NCBI GenBank assembly: GCA_035552095.1
Contig: DASZMA010000059.1
Location: 1 to 64,000, forward strand
Direction of reading: 5' to 3'
DNA: 64,000 nt
Source of the DNA: Bog-473 sp035552095
GTDB lineage: Bacteria > Actinomycetota > Acidimicrobiia > Acidimicrobiales > RAAP-2
In this document: positions 15,885-23,612 of the stretch, in pieces
Position numbering within the stretch: the stretch's first letter is position 1
Layout of the letters: each line of letters starts with the position of its first letter
Notes under the pieces: model-generated
What the model saw: the letters and a program-made list of their open reading frames with translations, nothing else
What the model was told of the DNA's origin: nothing
Databases searched by the model: none
Program-made: the position numbers and the translations under genes

Positions 15885-16583
15885 TTGCTGCGGCCCCGCT
15901 CCCTCTTCGACGTTGAGCCGTACCGCGCCCGCTCGGTCCGCCATGCCGCGTCGCGCCAGGCCGGTCCCCCCACCCTGGTGCTGGGCAGCACCCAGCCGGC
16001 CGAGCTGATCGATCAGGGCGCGGCGACCGAGCGGGGCATTGACGTGGCCCGCCGCCGCGGCGGGGGCGGGGCAGTGTTCCTCCCGGCGGACGGCTACCTC
16101 TGGGTCGACGCCTGGGTGCCCCGGGTCGATCCCTTGTGGGACGAGGATGTGACGCGGGCGGCGGCCGCCGTGGGCGCCTGGTGGGCCGCGGCCCTGGTCG
16201 GGCTGGGCCTTCCCGCCGGGTCGCTCGAGGTACACCAGGGCCGGCCCGTTCCGGGGCCCTGGGGCCGCCTGGTCTGCTTCGCCGGCCGCGGCCCCGGTGA
16301 GCTGTTCCTCCAGGGGCGCAAGCTCATGGGCCTCTCGCAGTGGCGCAGCAAGGAGGGCTCCCTGTTCTCCGCCTGCGTCTACGCCCGTTGGGACCCCGAA
16401 CCGTTGGCCGCCCTGCTGGCCGGCGACGCCGCGGTCCCGCCCCCCGGCGTCTCGGACCTGGTCCCACTGGCCGTCGGCCTGGATGACCTGGTCCCGCCCG
16501 GGCCCAGCCTGGCCGACCTCCAGACCGCGCTCCTGACTTCGTTCCCCGCCTGGGGGAGGAGCCACCTGCCTTCCCCGGACTGA
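15885..16583 (+). CDS. lipoate/biotin ligase-like protein
   Basis: This is a 232-residue member of the lipoate-protein ligase A / biotin ligase superfamily. The diagnostic ARRRGGGGAVFL strand-loop and the later GRKLMGLSQWR, which holds the lysine that contacts the acyl-adenylate, are both visible. It is shorter than full LplA, so it could be a lipoyl transferase, a stand-alone catalytic half, or a relative with a different carrier. The start is a TTG that immediately follows the HNH stop codon (TGATTG). Confidence 0.7.
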   Translation: MLRPRSLFDVEPYRARSVRHAASRQAGPPTLVLGSTQPAELIDQGAATERGIDVARRRGGGGAVFLPADGYLWVDAWVPRVDPLWDEDVTRAAAAVGAWWAAALVGLGLPAGSLEVHQGRPVPGPWGRLVCFAGRGPGELFLQGRKLMGLSQWRSKEGSLFSACVYARWDPEPLAALLAGDAAVPPPGVSDLVPLAVGLDDLVPPGPSLADLQTALLTSFPAWGRSHLPSPD

Positions 16584-16725
16584 GGCAACCCTCCCGGTTC
16601 TGACTGGCTGCGCCCCGGTGGAGGGCGCCCGTCCCGTTTTCACTGATCTGATCCGCCGCGTGGCGTCGCCGCGCCCCGTGTGAGCCCTGGCGGGGAGGCC
16701 TCGGGTGTCACGTGGGTGGGTGTTG

Positions 16726-16780
16726 TTGATTAGGGGAGGGAAAGGGCGTAAAGTGGCGCGAAATGGTTTGAAGGGGCGTT
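16726..16780 (+). promoter_or_regulatory. mraZ promoter with MraZ-type direct repeats
   Basis: TTGATT (16726-16731), 17 bases, then TAAAGT (16749-16754) makes a sigma-70 promoter with a start near 16761. Across it run G-rich units at exact 10-base spacing: GGGGAGGG (16733-16740), AAAGGGCG (16741), AAGTGGCG (16751), AAATGGTT (16761) and AAGGGGCG (16771). MraZ regulates its own operon by binding direct repeats of a short TGGG/GTGG core with 10-base period, so this is very likely its operator. Confidence 0.65.
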
Positions 16781-16820
16781 TGAGGACGCAGTTCAGGGAG
16801 CGTCGTGGGAGATCTAGCCA

Positions 16821-17243
16821 GTGGCAGGCTTTTTAGGCAGGTACGAGCATTCGCTCGACATCAAGGGCAGGGTGATCCTGCCCATGAAGTTCCGCGCCCC
16901 GTTCGAGAAGGGCGGGTACCTGACCCAGCACTCCGAGGGCTGCCTGGCGCTATGGACCCCGGGCGAGTTCGAGCGGCAGATGGCCATTGTGCTGGAGCGG
17001 TCCGCCACCTCCAAGGCCGATCGCAACCGGGCCCGGCTGTGGGCCTCGAACTCGCTCGATGTGGAGATCGACCGCCAGGGACGGATGGCCATCCCGACCC
17101 ACCTGCGCACCTTCGCCGGCTTGGTGAGCGGGGTGCTGGTGCACGGGGCCATCGACCGGATCGAGTTGTGGAACCCCGCTTCGTGGGCCGAGCGCGTCCT
17201 CCCCGAGGAGAGCTGGCTCCTGGGCGACGACGAGGAGGAGTGA
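16821..17243 (+). CDS. mraZ: transcriptional regulator MraZ
   Basis: MraZ is the AbrB-fold DNA-binding protein that heads dcw clusters and controls them. The 140-residue product has the paired SpoVT-AbrB-like halves: FLGRYEHSLDIKGRVILPMK with the conserved DxKGR near the N-terminus, and NSLDVEIDRQGRMAIPTHLR in the second half. The GTG at 16821 is preceded by GTGGGAGA. The gene lies directly before rsmH in the standard order, and candidate binding repeats lie in its own promoter. Confidence 0.95.
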   Translation: MAGFLGRYEHSLDIKGRVILPMKFRAPFEKGGYLTQHSEGCLALWTPGEFERQMAIVLERSATSKADRNRARLWASNSLDVEIDRQGRMAIPTHLRTFAGLVSGVLVHGAIDRIELWNPASWAERVLPEESWLLGDDEEE

Positions 17244-17398
17244 CCGCCACCGCACCCATCAACCCACCACCGAGGGCGAATGCCCGCTGGACCATGTGCA
17301 GCTCCTCGACCGGCGTAGAGGAAGATCGCTCCACCCTCTTCCCCGCAGGTCGAGCGGAACTCCACCCTTCGCTCCTCCCACCAGTCGGGGAGCTGCAG
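17244..17398 (+). promoter_or_regulatory. structured rsmH leader, mraW RNA-like
   Basis: The 155 bases between mraZ and rsmH contain no gene but strong pairing potential. GCAGCTCCTCGAC (17298-17310) can pair with GTCGGGGAGCTGC (17384-17396) as a 13-bp helix with one G-U pair; the right arm holds GGGGAG, the rsmH ribosome binding site. CTTCCCC (17337-17343) could pair with the same GGGGAG instead. Inside are GGAAGA/TCTTCC and GAGCG/CGCTC helices. Actinobacteria are known to carry a conserved mraW RNA at this position; identity with it is inferred from place and features only. Confidence 0.5.
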
Positions 17399-18325
17399 AT
17401 GGCCCACTCGTTCGAACACATTCCTGTCCTACGCGATGAAGTGGTGTCGCTCTTCGCCCCGGTGCCCGCCGGGGTATTGGTCGACGCCACCGTCGGCGGC
17501 GGCGGCCACAGCGCCGCCCTCCTGGCGGCCCACCCCCAACTCCGGGTCCTCGGCCTGGACCGCGACCCGGTGGCCCTGGCCGCGGCCCGGGAGCGGCTGG
17601 CCCCCTTTGGCGACCGGGTCACGCTGGTCCACGCCCCCTTCTCGGCGCTCGACCAGGTCACGTCCGGGCCGCTCTCGGGCGTGCTTTTCGATCTCGGCGT
17701 CAGCTCCCCCCAGCTCGACCAGGCCGATCGGGGCTTCTCCTTCCGCTCCGAGGCGCCCATCGACATGCGCATGGACCAGTCCGCCGGTCGCACCGCCGGG
17801 CAGCTGGTCAACGAGCTGCCCGAGGATGCGCTGGCCGCCCTCTTCCGCCAGAACGGCGAGGGCCGCCTGGGTGGGCGCATCGCCCACGCCGTGGTGGCGG
17901 CCCGCCCCCTGACCTCGACCGTCCAGCTGGCCGACGTGGTCGAGCGGGCCGTGCCGGCCGCCGTGCGGCGCAAGGGCCACCCGGCCCGGCGCGTCTTCCA
18001 GGCCCTGCGCATCGCGGTCAACGACGAACTGGGGGAGTTGGCCGCTGCCCTCCCGGCCACCCTGGAGCGCCTGGCCGTGAGCGGGCGCTGCGCTGTCATC
18101 AGCTACCACTCCGGTGAGGACCGGCTGACCAAGCAGGTCTTCGCCAACGCCGCCACCGGCGGCTGCATCTGCCCGCCCACGTTGCCCTGCGTGTGCGGCG
18201 CCGTGGTCGAACACCAACTGGTCTACCGGGGCGCCCGCAAGGCGTCGGCCGCGGAGGTCGCCGCCAACCGGCGGGCCGAGAGCGCCCGCCTGCGCGTCAT
18301 TGAGCGTACGGCGGCGCCGGCATGA
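17399..18325 (+). CDS. rsmH: 16S rRNA (cytosine-1402-N4)-methyltransferase
   Basis: RsmH (MraW) uses S-adenosylmethionine to methylate N4 of C1402 in 16S rRNA. The 308-residue product has MAHSFEHIPVLRDEVV, the SAM loop VDATVGGGGHSAALL, GVLFDLGVSSPQLDQADRGF, PIDMRMD, and the C-terminal SYHSGEDRLTKQVF. The ATG at 17399 has GGGGAG six bases upstream; this site is part of the predicted leader helix. The end overlaps the ftsL-like gene by ATGA. Confidence 0.95.
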   Translation: MAHSFEHIPVLRDEVVSLFAPVPAGVLVDATVGGGGHSAALLAAHPQLRVLGLDRDPVALAAARERLAPFGDRVTLVHAPFSALDQVTSGPLSGVLFDLGVSSPQLDQADRGFSFRSEAPIDMRMDQSAGRTAGQLVNELPEDALAALFRQNGEGRLGGRIAHAVVAARPLTSTVQLADVVERAVPAAVRRKGHPARRVFQALRIAVNDELGELAAALPATLERLAVSGRCAVISYHSGEDRLTKQVFANAATGGCICPPTLPCVCGAVVEHQLVYRGARKASAAEVAANRRAESARLRVIERTAAPA

Positions 18326-18831
18326 CGCCCTCCGAGTCCGCCGCCGCCCGCCGGACCGCGCCGGCCCGTTCCCCCCGCGAGGCCCGGCCCGGTGCCGCGC
18401 CCCCGCCCCCGCTCCGCGTCGTCCCCACCGGGCGGCAGCGGGCCCCGCGGCGCCGGCTCTTGGCGCTGCTGCCGGTCGTGGTGGTGATCGGCGCCCTGTT
18501 GGTCGTGGTGGTCGGGCAGGCCCTACTGGCCAGCGGCCAGGTCCGCCTGGCCGGCATTCAGCAGAAACTGAACGTGGCTCAGGGCGTGCACCGCCAGATC
18601 GAATTACAGGTCTCGCAGCTCGAGACCCCCTCGCGCATCGTGCACGACGCCCTGGGCGCGGGCATGGTGCACCCGACCAAGGTCAACCAGCTGCCCTACG
18701 TCTCCCTGTACACGCCACTGCCCACCCCGGCGGTGACGCCGGTCCCCGCCGCAACCACTCCCACGACCGCCGCAACCACCACCCCCACGACCGCCGCAAC
18801 CACCACCCCCACCACGACAGCGGGACAATGA
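18322..18831 (+). CDS. ftsL: FtsL-like septum protein
   Basis: Located between rsmH and ftsI as FtsL always is, this 169-residue bitopic protein has a 46-residue basic/proline-rich cytoplasmic part, one membrane helix (about 47-70), then a coiled-coil-type segment VRLAGIQQKLNVAQGVHRQI with heptad spacing and LETPSRIVHDALGAGMVHP, the usual FtsL/DivIC end. FtsL recruits FtsI/FtsW through FtsQ. The last 45 residues are a Thr/Pro/Ala tail encoded by a 24-bp repeat. It overlaps rsmH and ftsI by ATGA on both sides. The sequence is too diverged for naming by similarity alone; position decides. Confidence 0.8.
   Translation: MTPSESAAARRTAPARSPREARPGAAPPPPLRVVPTGRQRAPRRRLLALLPVVVVIGALLVVVVGQALLASGQVRLAGIQQKLNVAQGVHRQIELQVSQLETPSRIVHDALGAGMVHPTKVNQLPYVSLYTPLPTPAVTPVPAATTPTTAATTTPTTAATTTPTTTAGQ
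18748..18813 (+). repeat. 24-bp tandem repeat in the ftsL-like tail
   Basis: About three copies of a unit beginning GCCGCAACCACCACCCCCAC: 18748-18768 (21 bases, one codon shorter), 18769-18792 and 18793-18813 (the last incomplete). Units are multiples of three, so the frame is kept and each adds Ala-Ala-Thr-Thr-Thr-Pro-Thr-Thr. The tract should vary in copy number between strains. Confidence 0.7.
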
Positions 18832-20855
18832 GCGTCACCACGCGGCACGCCGCTCAACGCGCGCGCGCCGTCGCACCCCGGACGGTCGCACCCCGGACGG
18901 TCGCACCGCGGACGGTCGCACCCCGGACCCGGGTGGCTCCGAGCCGCCCCCGCCGGACCGAACCAGCCCGCCGGGCGCCCCGTCCCGCCCCGGATCCCCG
19001 TCGGGCCAAGCCGCGCGCCCGTCGATCACCCACCCGGACCACCGCCTGGGCCGGGGCCACCTTTCACCGCCGCATCCGACTGATCCGGCTGATCCTCGTG
19101 GTCGCCCTGCTGGCCCTGGTGGCCCGTCTGGTCAGCGTGCAGGTCTTCAACTCGGGGCAGTACCAGGCGGCCGCCCGCGGTGAGTCCTCCAAGACGATCA
19201 ACCTGACCCCGCTGCGCGGCGGCATTTACGCCCGCGACGGCGCCCCGTTGGCGCTCTCGGTGCCCACCGTCGACGTCATCGCCGACGACTTCCAGGTGGC
19301 GCACCCGGTGACATCGGCCCAGGCGCTGGCACCGCTGCTCCATGTGCCGGCGGCCACCCTGGCCGCCGAGCTGCACCGGCACTCGGGCTACGTGGTGCTG
19401 GCCAAGCAACTCTCGCAGAGTGCCGGGCAGAAGATCACGGCCGACGCCTTCCCCGGGATCACCCTGGTCGACGACGCCAAGCGGATCGTCACCAACGGGA
19501 ACCTGGCCTCGCCCGTCCTCGGCTTCACCCACGCCAACGGGGACGGTGGGGCCGGGCTCGAAGGGGAGGAGAACGGCGTGCTGGCCGGGACCGCCGGCAA
19601 GGAGACGATCATCGCCTCGCCGTCGGGGGTGACGCTGCCGCAGTCACCGGTGGCCGACAAAGTGGCCAGCAAGGCCGGCACCGGCGTTGAGCTCACGCTC
19701 GATGCGCAGCTGCAGTACGAGTCCGAGCAGGCCCTGGCCCAGGCCATTGAGTCGTCCCAGGCGCTCAGCGGCACCGTCATTGTCGAGGACGTCAAGACCG
19801 GCCAGATCCTGTCCATGGCCAACCTGGTCTCGACCCACCCCAACGCACCGGTATCGGCCACGCCGCCGGCGGTCACCACGGTGGGCGGCGTCATCCCGAT
19901 CGGCCCCACCAACGCGGTGGACGAAGCGCCGAGCAACACCGCCGTCACCAAGCTCTACGAGCCCGGATCGGTCTTCAAGCTGGTCACGTTCTCGGCCGCT
20001 CTGCAGTACGGGCTCATCAACCCGAATTCCGTCTTCAGCGTCCCCGACCAGATCAAGCTGGACGGCTCCACCTTCCATGACGCCGACCCCCACCCGACCG
20101 AGTCGCTCACCGCCACCCAGATCCTGGCCCAGTCCTCCAACATCGGCACGTCGGAGATCGCCCAGGGGCTGGGCGAACAGCGCCTGCTGGCCCAGGTGAA
20201 GAACCTGGGCTTCGGGCAGGCCACCGGCCTCAACTTCCCGGGGGAGTCGGCCGGCCTTCTGGCCACGGCCGCCCAGTGGGAGCCCACTGACTACGTGTCG
20301 CTGCCCATCGGGCAGGTGGACGCGGTCAGCGCCCTGCAGGTGCTCGATGCCTACAACGCGGTGGCCAACGGTGGCATCTTCGTCCAGCCCAAACTGGTGC
20401 AGGCCACGGTCAGCCCGTCCGGCGCCGTCACCAAGACGGCCCCCACCCCGACCCACCGGGCCTTCTCGCCCCAGGTCGACTCCGAGTTGACCTCCATGCT
20501 GGCCCAAGTGGTGCAGAGCGGGACCGGGTCCACCGCCTCGGTGCCGGGGTACACCGTGGCCGGCAAGACCGGCACGGCCCAGATTCCCACCACGGGCAAG
20601 GACTCCTACGTCACGGGCGCCTACATGGCCTCCTTCGTCGGCTTCGCCCCCGTGGTCAACCCCACCCTCTCCATCATCGTGGTCCTGGACCGTCCCACGC
20701 CGATCTTCGGCGGCACGGTGGCCGCGCCGGTGTTCTCCCAGATCATGAGCTACGCGCTGCACCGCTACGACATCCCGACGACGCCCGGAGCACCCCAGCA
20801 GGCCCCGGCCACGACCACGGAGAGCCCCACCAATCAGGCCCAGGACATCACATGA
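18828..20855 (+). CDS. ftsI: septal peptidoglycan transpeptidase FtsI (PBP2b/3)
   Basis: FtsI cross-links septal peptidoglycan with FtsW. The 675-residue protein has a 78-residue Arg/Pro-rich cytoplasmic tail, a membrane helix around 80-103, a PBP dimer region (TPLRGGIYARDGAPLALSV), and a transpeptidase domain with the active-site SVFK at 381-384, SSN at 436-438 and KTG at 580-582. All three penicillin-binding motifs are intact. It ends in a Thr/Pro-rich tail. The ATG at 18828 overlaps the ftsL-like stop (ATGA); the frame is open further upstream but only as an overlap with ftsL and rsmH. Confidence 0.95.
   Translation: MSVTTRHAAQRARAVAPRTVAPRTVAPRTVAPRTRVAPSRPRRTEPARRAPRPAPDPRRAKPRARRSPTRTTAWAGATFHRRIRLIRLILVVALLALVARLVSVQVFNSGQYQAAARGESSKTINLTPLRGGIYARDGAPLALSVPTVDVIADDFQVAHPVTSAQALAPLLHVPAATLAAELHRHSGYVVLAKQLSQSAGQKITADAFPGITLVDDAKRIVTNGNLASPVLGFTHANGDGGAGLEGEENGVLAGTAGKETIIASPSGVTLPQSPVADKVASKAGTGVELTLDAQLQYESEQALAQAIESSQALSGTVIVEDVKTGQILSMANLVSTHPNAPVSATPPAVTTVGGVIPIGPTNAVDEAPSNTAVTKLYEPGSVFKLVTFSAALQYGLINPNSVFSVPDQIKLDGSTFHDADPHPTESLTATQILAQSSNIGTSEIAQGLGEQRLLAQVKNLGFGQATGLNFPGESAGLLATAAQWEPTDYVSLPIGQVDAVSALQVLDAYNAVANGGIFVQPKLVQATVSPSGAVTKTAPTPTHRAFSPQVDSELTSMLAQVVQSGTGSTASVPGYTVAGKTGTAQIPTTGKDSYVTGAYMASFVGFAPVVNPTLSIIVVLDRPTPIFGGTVAAPVFSQIMSYALHRYDIPTTPGAPQQAPATTTESPTNQAQDIT
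18870..18929 (+). repeat. 15-bp tandem repeat in the ftsI cytoplasmic tail
   Basis: Four copies of GTCGCACCCCGGACG at 18870, 18885, 18900 and 18915, differing by one base in the third copy and one in the fourth. They encode VAPRT repeats (residues 15-34) in the cytoplasmic tail of FtsI. The period keeps the reading frame, so copy number can change without loss of FtsI. Confidence 0.85.
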
Positions 20856-20925
20856 CCCGCTACCATCGGCGAGCCGACAGTGGGTGGCCCGGAATTTCCG
20901 GGCTCGCATCGCTGTGGCGGCGACG

Positions 20926-22467
20926 ATGCGACCTGTGCAGATGAACCTCCTGTTCGACGATATAGAGGTCATTGAGACAGCCGGAGACCCGGCCACCGTC
21001 GACATCGGCGGCATCGCCCACGACAGCCGGCGGGTCGTCCCGGGGGACCTCTTCTGCTGCCTGCCCGGCCAGCTCAGCGACGGCCACGCCTTCGCCGTCG
21101 AGGCGGTGGACCGCGGTGCGGTCGGGCTGGTCTGCGAACACTTCATCCCCGAGCTCCTCGACCAGCCGGTGGTCCAGACCCGGATCGCTCCGGGCACCAT
21201 CCGCCCCGTCATGGCCCGGCTGGCCGCCGCCTTCTACGGCTTCCCGGCCCGCGAGCTGCTCATGGTCGGGGTCACCGGGACGAACGGCAAGACGACGGTG
21301 ACCAGTGTGCTGGGGGACCTGCTGGAGGCCACCGGCCGCCCGACCAACGTGATGGGCACCCTCTCGGGGGCCCGGACCACGCCCGAAGCCACCGAGGTGC
21401 AGCGCGTGCTGGCCGGGGTGCGCGACCGGCAGCGCTCGGACAACCGGCACCACGCCGTGGCCATGGAGGTCTCCAGCCACGCGCTGGTCCAGGCCCGGGT
21501 GGAGGGGGTCCACTTCGACGTGGCCGTCTTCACCAATCTCAGCCATGACCACCTCGACTACCACGGGACCATGGAGGACTACTTCGCGGCCAAGAGCATC
21601 CTGTTCTCGCCCGACCACGCGTTGCGCGCCGTGGTGAACGCCGACGACGAGTACGGCCGGCGCCTGCTGGCACAGGCCCGCATCCCCATGGTGGCGGTGC
21701 ACCACGGTGACGCCGGCGACATTGTGCTGCGGCCCGGCCACACCGAGTTCACCTGGCGCGACCATCGGGTGACCACCCCGCTCACCGGTTCTATCAACGT
21801 GGACAACACGCTGCTAGCGGCCGAGGCGGCCCTGGCCCTCGGGCTCGAGGTGGCCGAAGTGGCGGGCGCCCTGGCCCACCTGTCGCCCGTACCCGGCCGC
21901 TTCCAGGTGGTGGCCGCCCCGCCGACCGAGGCCGTCGCCGGGAAAGGCCGCCCGCCCTTCACCGTCATGGTCGACTACGCCCACACCCCGGCCGGGCTCG
22001 AGGTCGTACTGGGCGAGGCACGTGGACTGACCGGTCCGGGCGGCCGGGTCCTGGTCGTCTTCGGCTGCGGCGGCAACCGCGACCGGACCAAGCGGCCGAA
22101 GATGGGCCGGGCTGCCTCGACCCTGAGCGACCTCGCCGTGCTGACCTCGGACAATCCGCGTGACGAGGACCCGCTGGCCATCATTGAAGAGGTCCGCGCC
22201 GGCGTCGTCGCCAAACCCGGACCGCCGTCGTTCATGGTGGAACCCGATCGCGGCCTGGCCATCCGCCGTGCCCTCGACGAGGCCCGGCCGGGCGACGTCG
22301 TCATCATCGCCGGCAAGGGGCATGAGACCTATCAGGAGGTCGAGGGCCGTCGGCTCCCGTTCGACGATGTGGTCGAGGCGCGCCAGTCACTGTCGGTCCG
22401 GTACCCCACGGATCCGCTGTCATGGGTCCCCTCGTCCCGTCCCGACGCAACCCCCGAAGGCAGGTAA
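20926..22467 (+). CDS. murE: UDP-MurNAc-L-Ala-D-Glu:meso-diaminopimelate ligase
   Basis: MurE adds the third residue to the peptidoglycan stem peptide. The 513-residue protein has the substrate motif GIAHDSRRVVPGDLFCC, the ATP loop TGTNGKTT at 117-124, MEVSSHALVQARV, NLSHDHLDYHG, and DYAHTPAGLE. The DNPR motif at 409-412 is the one that selects meso-diaminopimelate over lysine. The ATG at 20926 gives the usual N-terminal length; a GTG at 20884 and an ATG at 20941 are in frame. A murF gene normally follows, but here mraY starts 3 bp after the stop. Confidence 0.95.
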   Translation: MRPVQMNLLFDDIEVIETAGDPATVDIGGIAHDSRRVVPGDLFCCLPGQLSDGHAFAVEAVDRGAVGLVCEHFIPELLDQPVVQTRIAPGTIRPVMARLAAAFYGFPARELLMVGVTGTNGKTTVTSVLGDLLEATGRPTNVMGTLSGARTTPEATEVQRVLAGVRDRQRSDNRHHAVAMEVSSHALVQARVEGVHFDVAVFTNLSHDHLDYHGTMEDYFAAKSILFSPDHALRAVVNADDEYGRRLLAQARIPMVAVHHGDAGDIVLRPGHTEFTWRDHRVTTPLTGSINVDNTLLAAEAALALGLEVAEVAGALAHLSPVPGRFQVVAAPPTEAVAGKGRPPFTVMVDYAHTPAGLEVVLGEARGLTGPGGRVLVVFGCGGNRDRTKRPKMGRAASTLSDLAVLTSDNPRDEDPLAIIEEVRAGVVAKPGPPSFMVEPDRGLAIRRALDEARPGDVVIIAGKGHETYQEVEGRRLPFDDVVEARQSLSVRYPTDPLSWVPSSRPDATPEGR

Positions 22468-22470
22468 CCC

Positions 22471-23511
22471 GTGCTCGGGCTGCTGGTGTCGGGCGGCATC
22501 GCTCTGTGGGTCACCGTGTTGGCCACACCCTCCCTCATGCGCTGGTTGCGCATCCGTCGTATCGGCCAACCCATCCGCGAGGACGGGCCGGCCAGTCACA
22601 ACGTCAAGGCCGGCACGCCCACCATGGGCGGACTGGCCATCCTCTGCGGGGTCGTGCTCGGCTACGCCATCGGGCACATCGGGACCGAGATCCGGTTCTC
22701 CCGCACCGGCTATCTGGCCATTCTGGCCATCGTCTCCTTCGGCGGCATCGGGTTCCTCGACGACTGGATCAAAGTCCGCCACCGGCGCAGCCTCGGTCTG
22801 AACAAGCGAGCGAAGTCAGGGGCGCAGGTGGCCTTTGCCGTGCTGTTCGCCGAGCTGTCCCTGCACTGGGCCCACACCTCGACCGCACTCTCGTTCACCC
22901 GCATCGCCGTCCCGGGCGTCAACCTGGGGCAGATCGGATGGGTGGTCTTCGCCGTGCTGGTCATGGTGGGCACGTCGAACGCGGTCAACATCACCGACGG
23001 GGTGGACGGCCTGGCCGCCGGCACGTCCACGTTCTGCTTCGCCGTGCTGGCCATCATGGCCTACTGGATCTTCCGCCACGTGTCCATCTACCACGTGCTC
23101 CCAGCCTCGGCCATCGACCTGGCGCTGGTGGCGGTGTCGCTGGCCGGGGCGTGCATCGGCTTCCTCTGGTGGAACGCGGCGCCGGCCAAAATCATCATGG
23201 GCGATACCGGCTCCCTGGCCATCGGCGCCGGCCTGGCCGCCCTGTGCCTCCTGCTCAACCTGGACCTGCTCCTGCCCATCATCGGCGGGTTGTTCGTGAT
23301 GGAGACGCTGTCGGTCATCGCCCAGGTGGTGAGCTTCCGGGTCTTCCACCGCCGCATCTTCCGGATGGCGCCCATCCACCACCATTTCGAGCTGGCCGGC
23401 TGGCCCGAGACGACCGTGATCGTGCGCTTCCAGATGCTGGGCGGCCTCTTCGTGGCGCTGGCCCTTGGCATCTTCTACGGCGACTTCCTGACCGTGGCGA
23501 AGTTCACGTGA
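22471..23511 (+). CDS. mraY: phospho-MurNAc-pentapeptide transferase MraY
   Basis: MraY transfers phospho-MurNAc-pentapeptide to undecaprenyl phosphate, making lipid I in the cytoplasmic membrane. The 346-residue protein has about ten helices and all main signatures: KAGTPTMGG, GFLDDWIK, NAVNITDGVDGLAAG with the magnesium aspartates, KIIMGDTGSLAIG, and MAPIHHHFELAGW. The start is GTG, with GAAGGCAGG inside the end of murE. No murD follows; a small ORF occupies the 97-bp gap before ftsW. Confidence 0.97.
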   Translation: MLGLLVSGGIALWVTVLATPSLMRWLRIRRIGQPIREDGPASHNVKAGTPTMGGLAILCGVVLGYAIGHIGTEIRFSRTGYLAILAIVSFGGIGFLDDWIKVRHRRSLGLNKRAKSGAQVAFAVLFAELSLHWAHTSTALSFTRIAVPGVNLGQIGWVVFAVLVMVGTSNAVNITDGVDGLAAGTSTFCFAVLAIMAYWIFRHVSIYHVLPASAIDLALVAVSLAGACIGFLWWNAAPAKIIMGDTGSLAIGAGLAALCLLLNLDLLLPIIGGLFVMETLSVIAQVVSFRVFHRRIFRMAPIHHHFELAGWPETTVIVRFQMLGGLFVALALGIFYGDFLTVAKFT

Positions 23512-23537
23512 GGACACTCCACCACTTGGGAGGCGAC

Positions 23538-23612
23538 ATGGAGGAAGCTGGTGGCATGTGTCGGGTGTCGGACCGGACTGACGGGCGCGTCGTCGCGCCG
23601 GTGGCGCCATGA
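23538..23612 (+). CDS. 24-residue ORF coupled to ftsW
   Basis: In the mraY-ftsW gap an ATG with GGGAGG five bases upstream opens a 24-codon frame (starts MEEAGGMCRVSDRTDG, ends VVAPVAP) whose TGA overlaps the ftsW ATG as ATGA. The strong binding site and the exact coupling imply translation; it may serve to deliver ribosomes to ftsW. It sits where murD is usually found, but shows no MurD motif. Confidence 0.4.
   Translation: MEEAGGMCRVSDRTDGRVVAPVAP

Noticed and set aside
14640..16643. 667-codon antisense frame over the ROK, hypothetical, HNH and lipoate-ligase-like genes
   Set aside because: It crosses several real genes and reads as low-complexity Gly/Arg/Pro; a shadow of high GC.
18300..18827. 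Upstream extension of ftsI in frame
   Set aside because: It overlaps rsmH and the whole ftsL-like gene in another frame; the ATGA junction at 18828 is the natural start.
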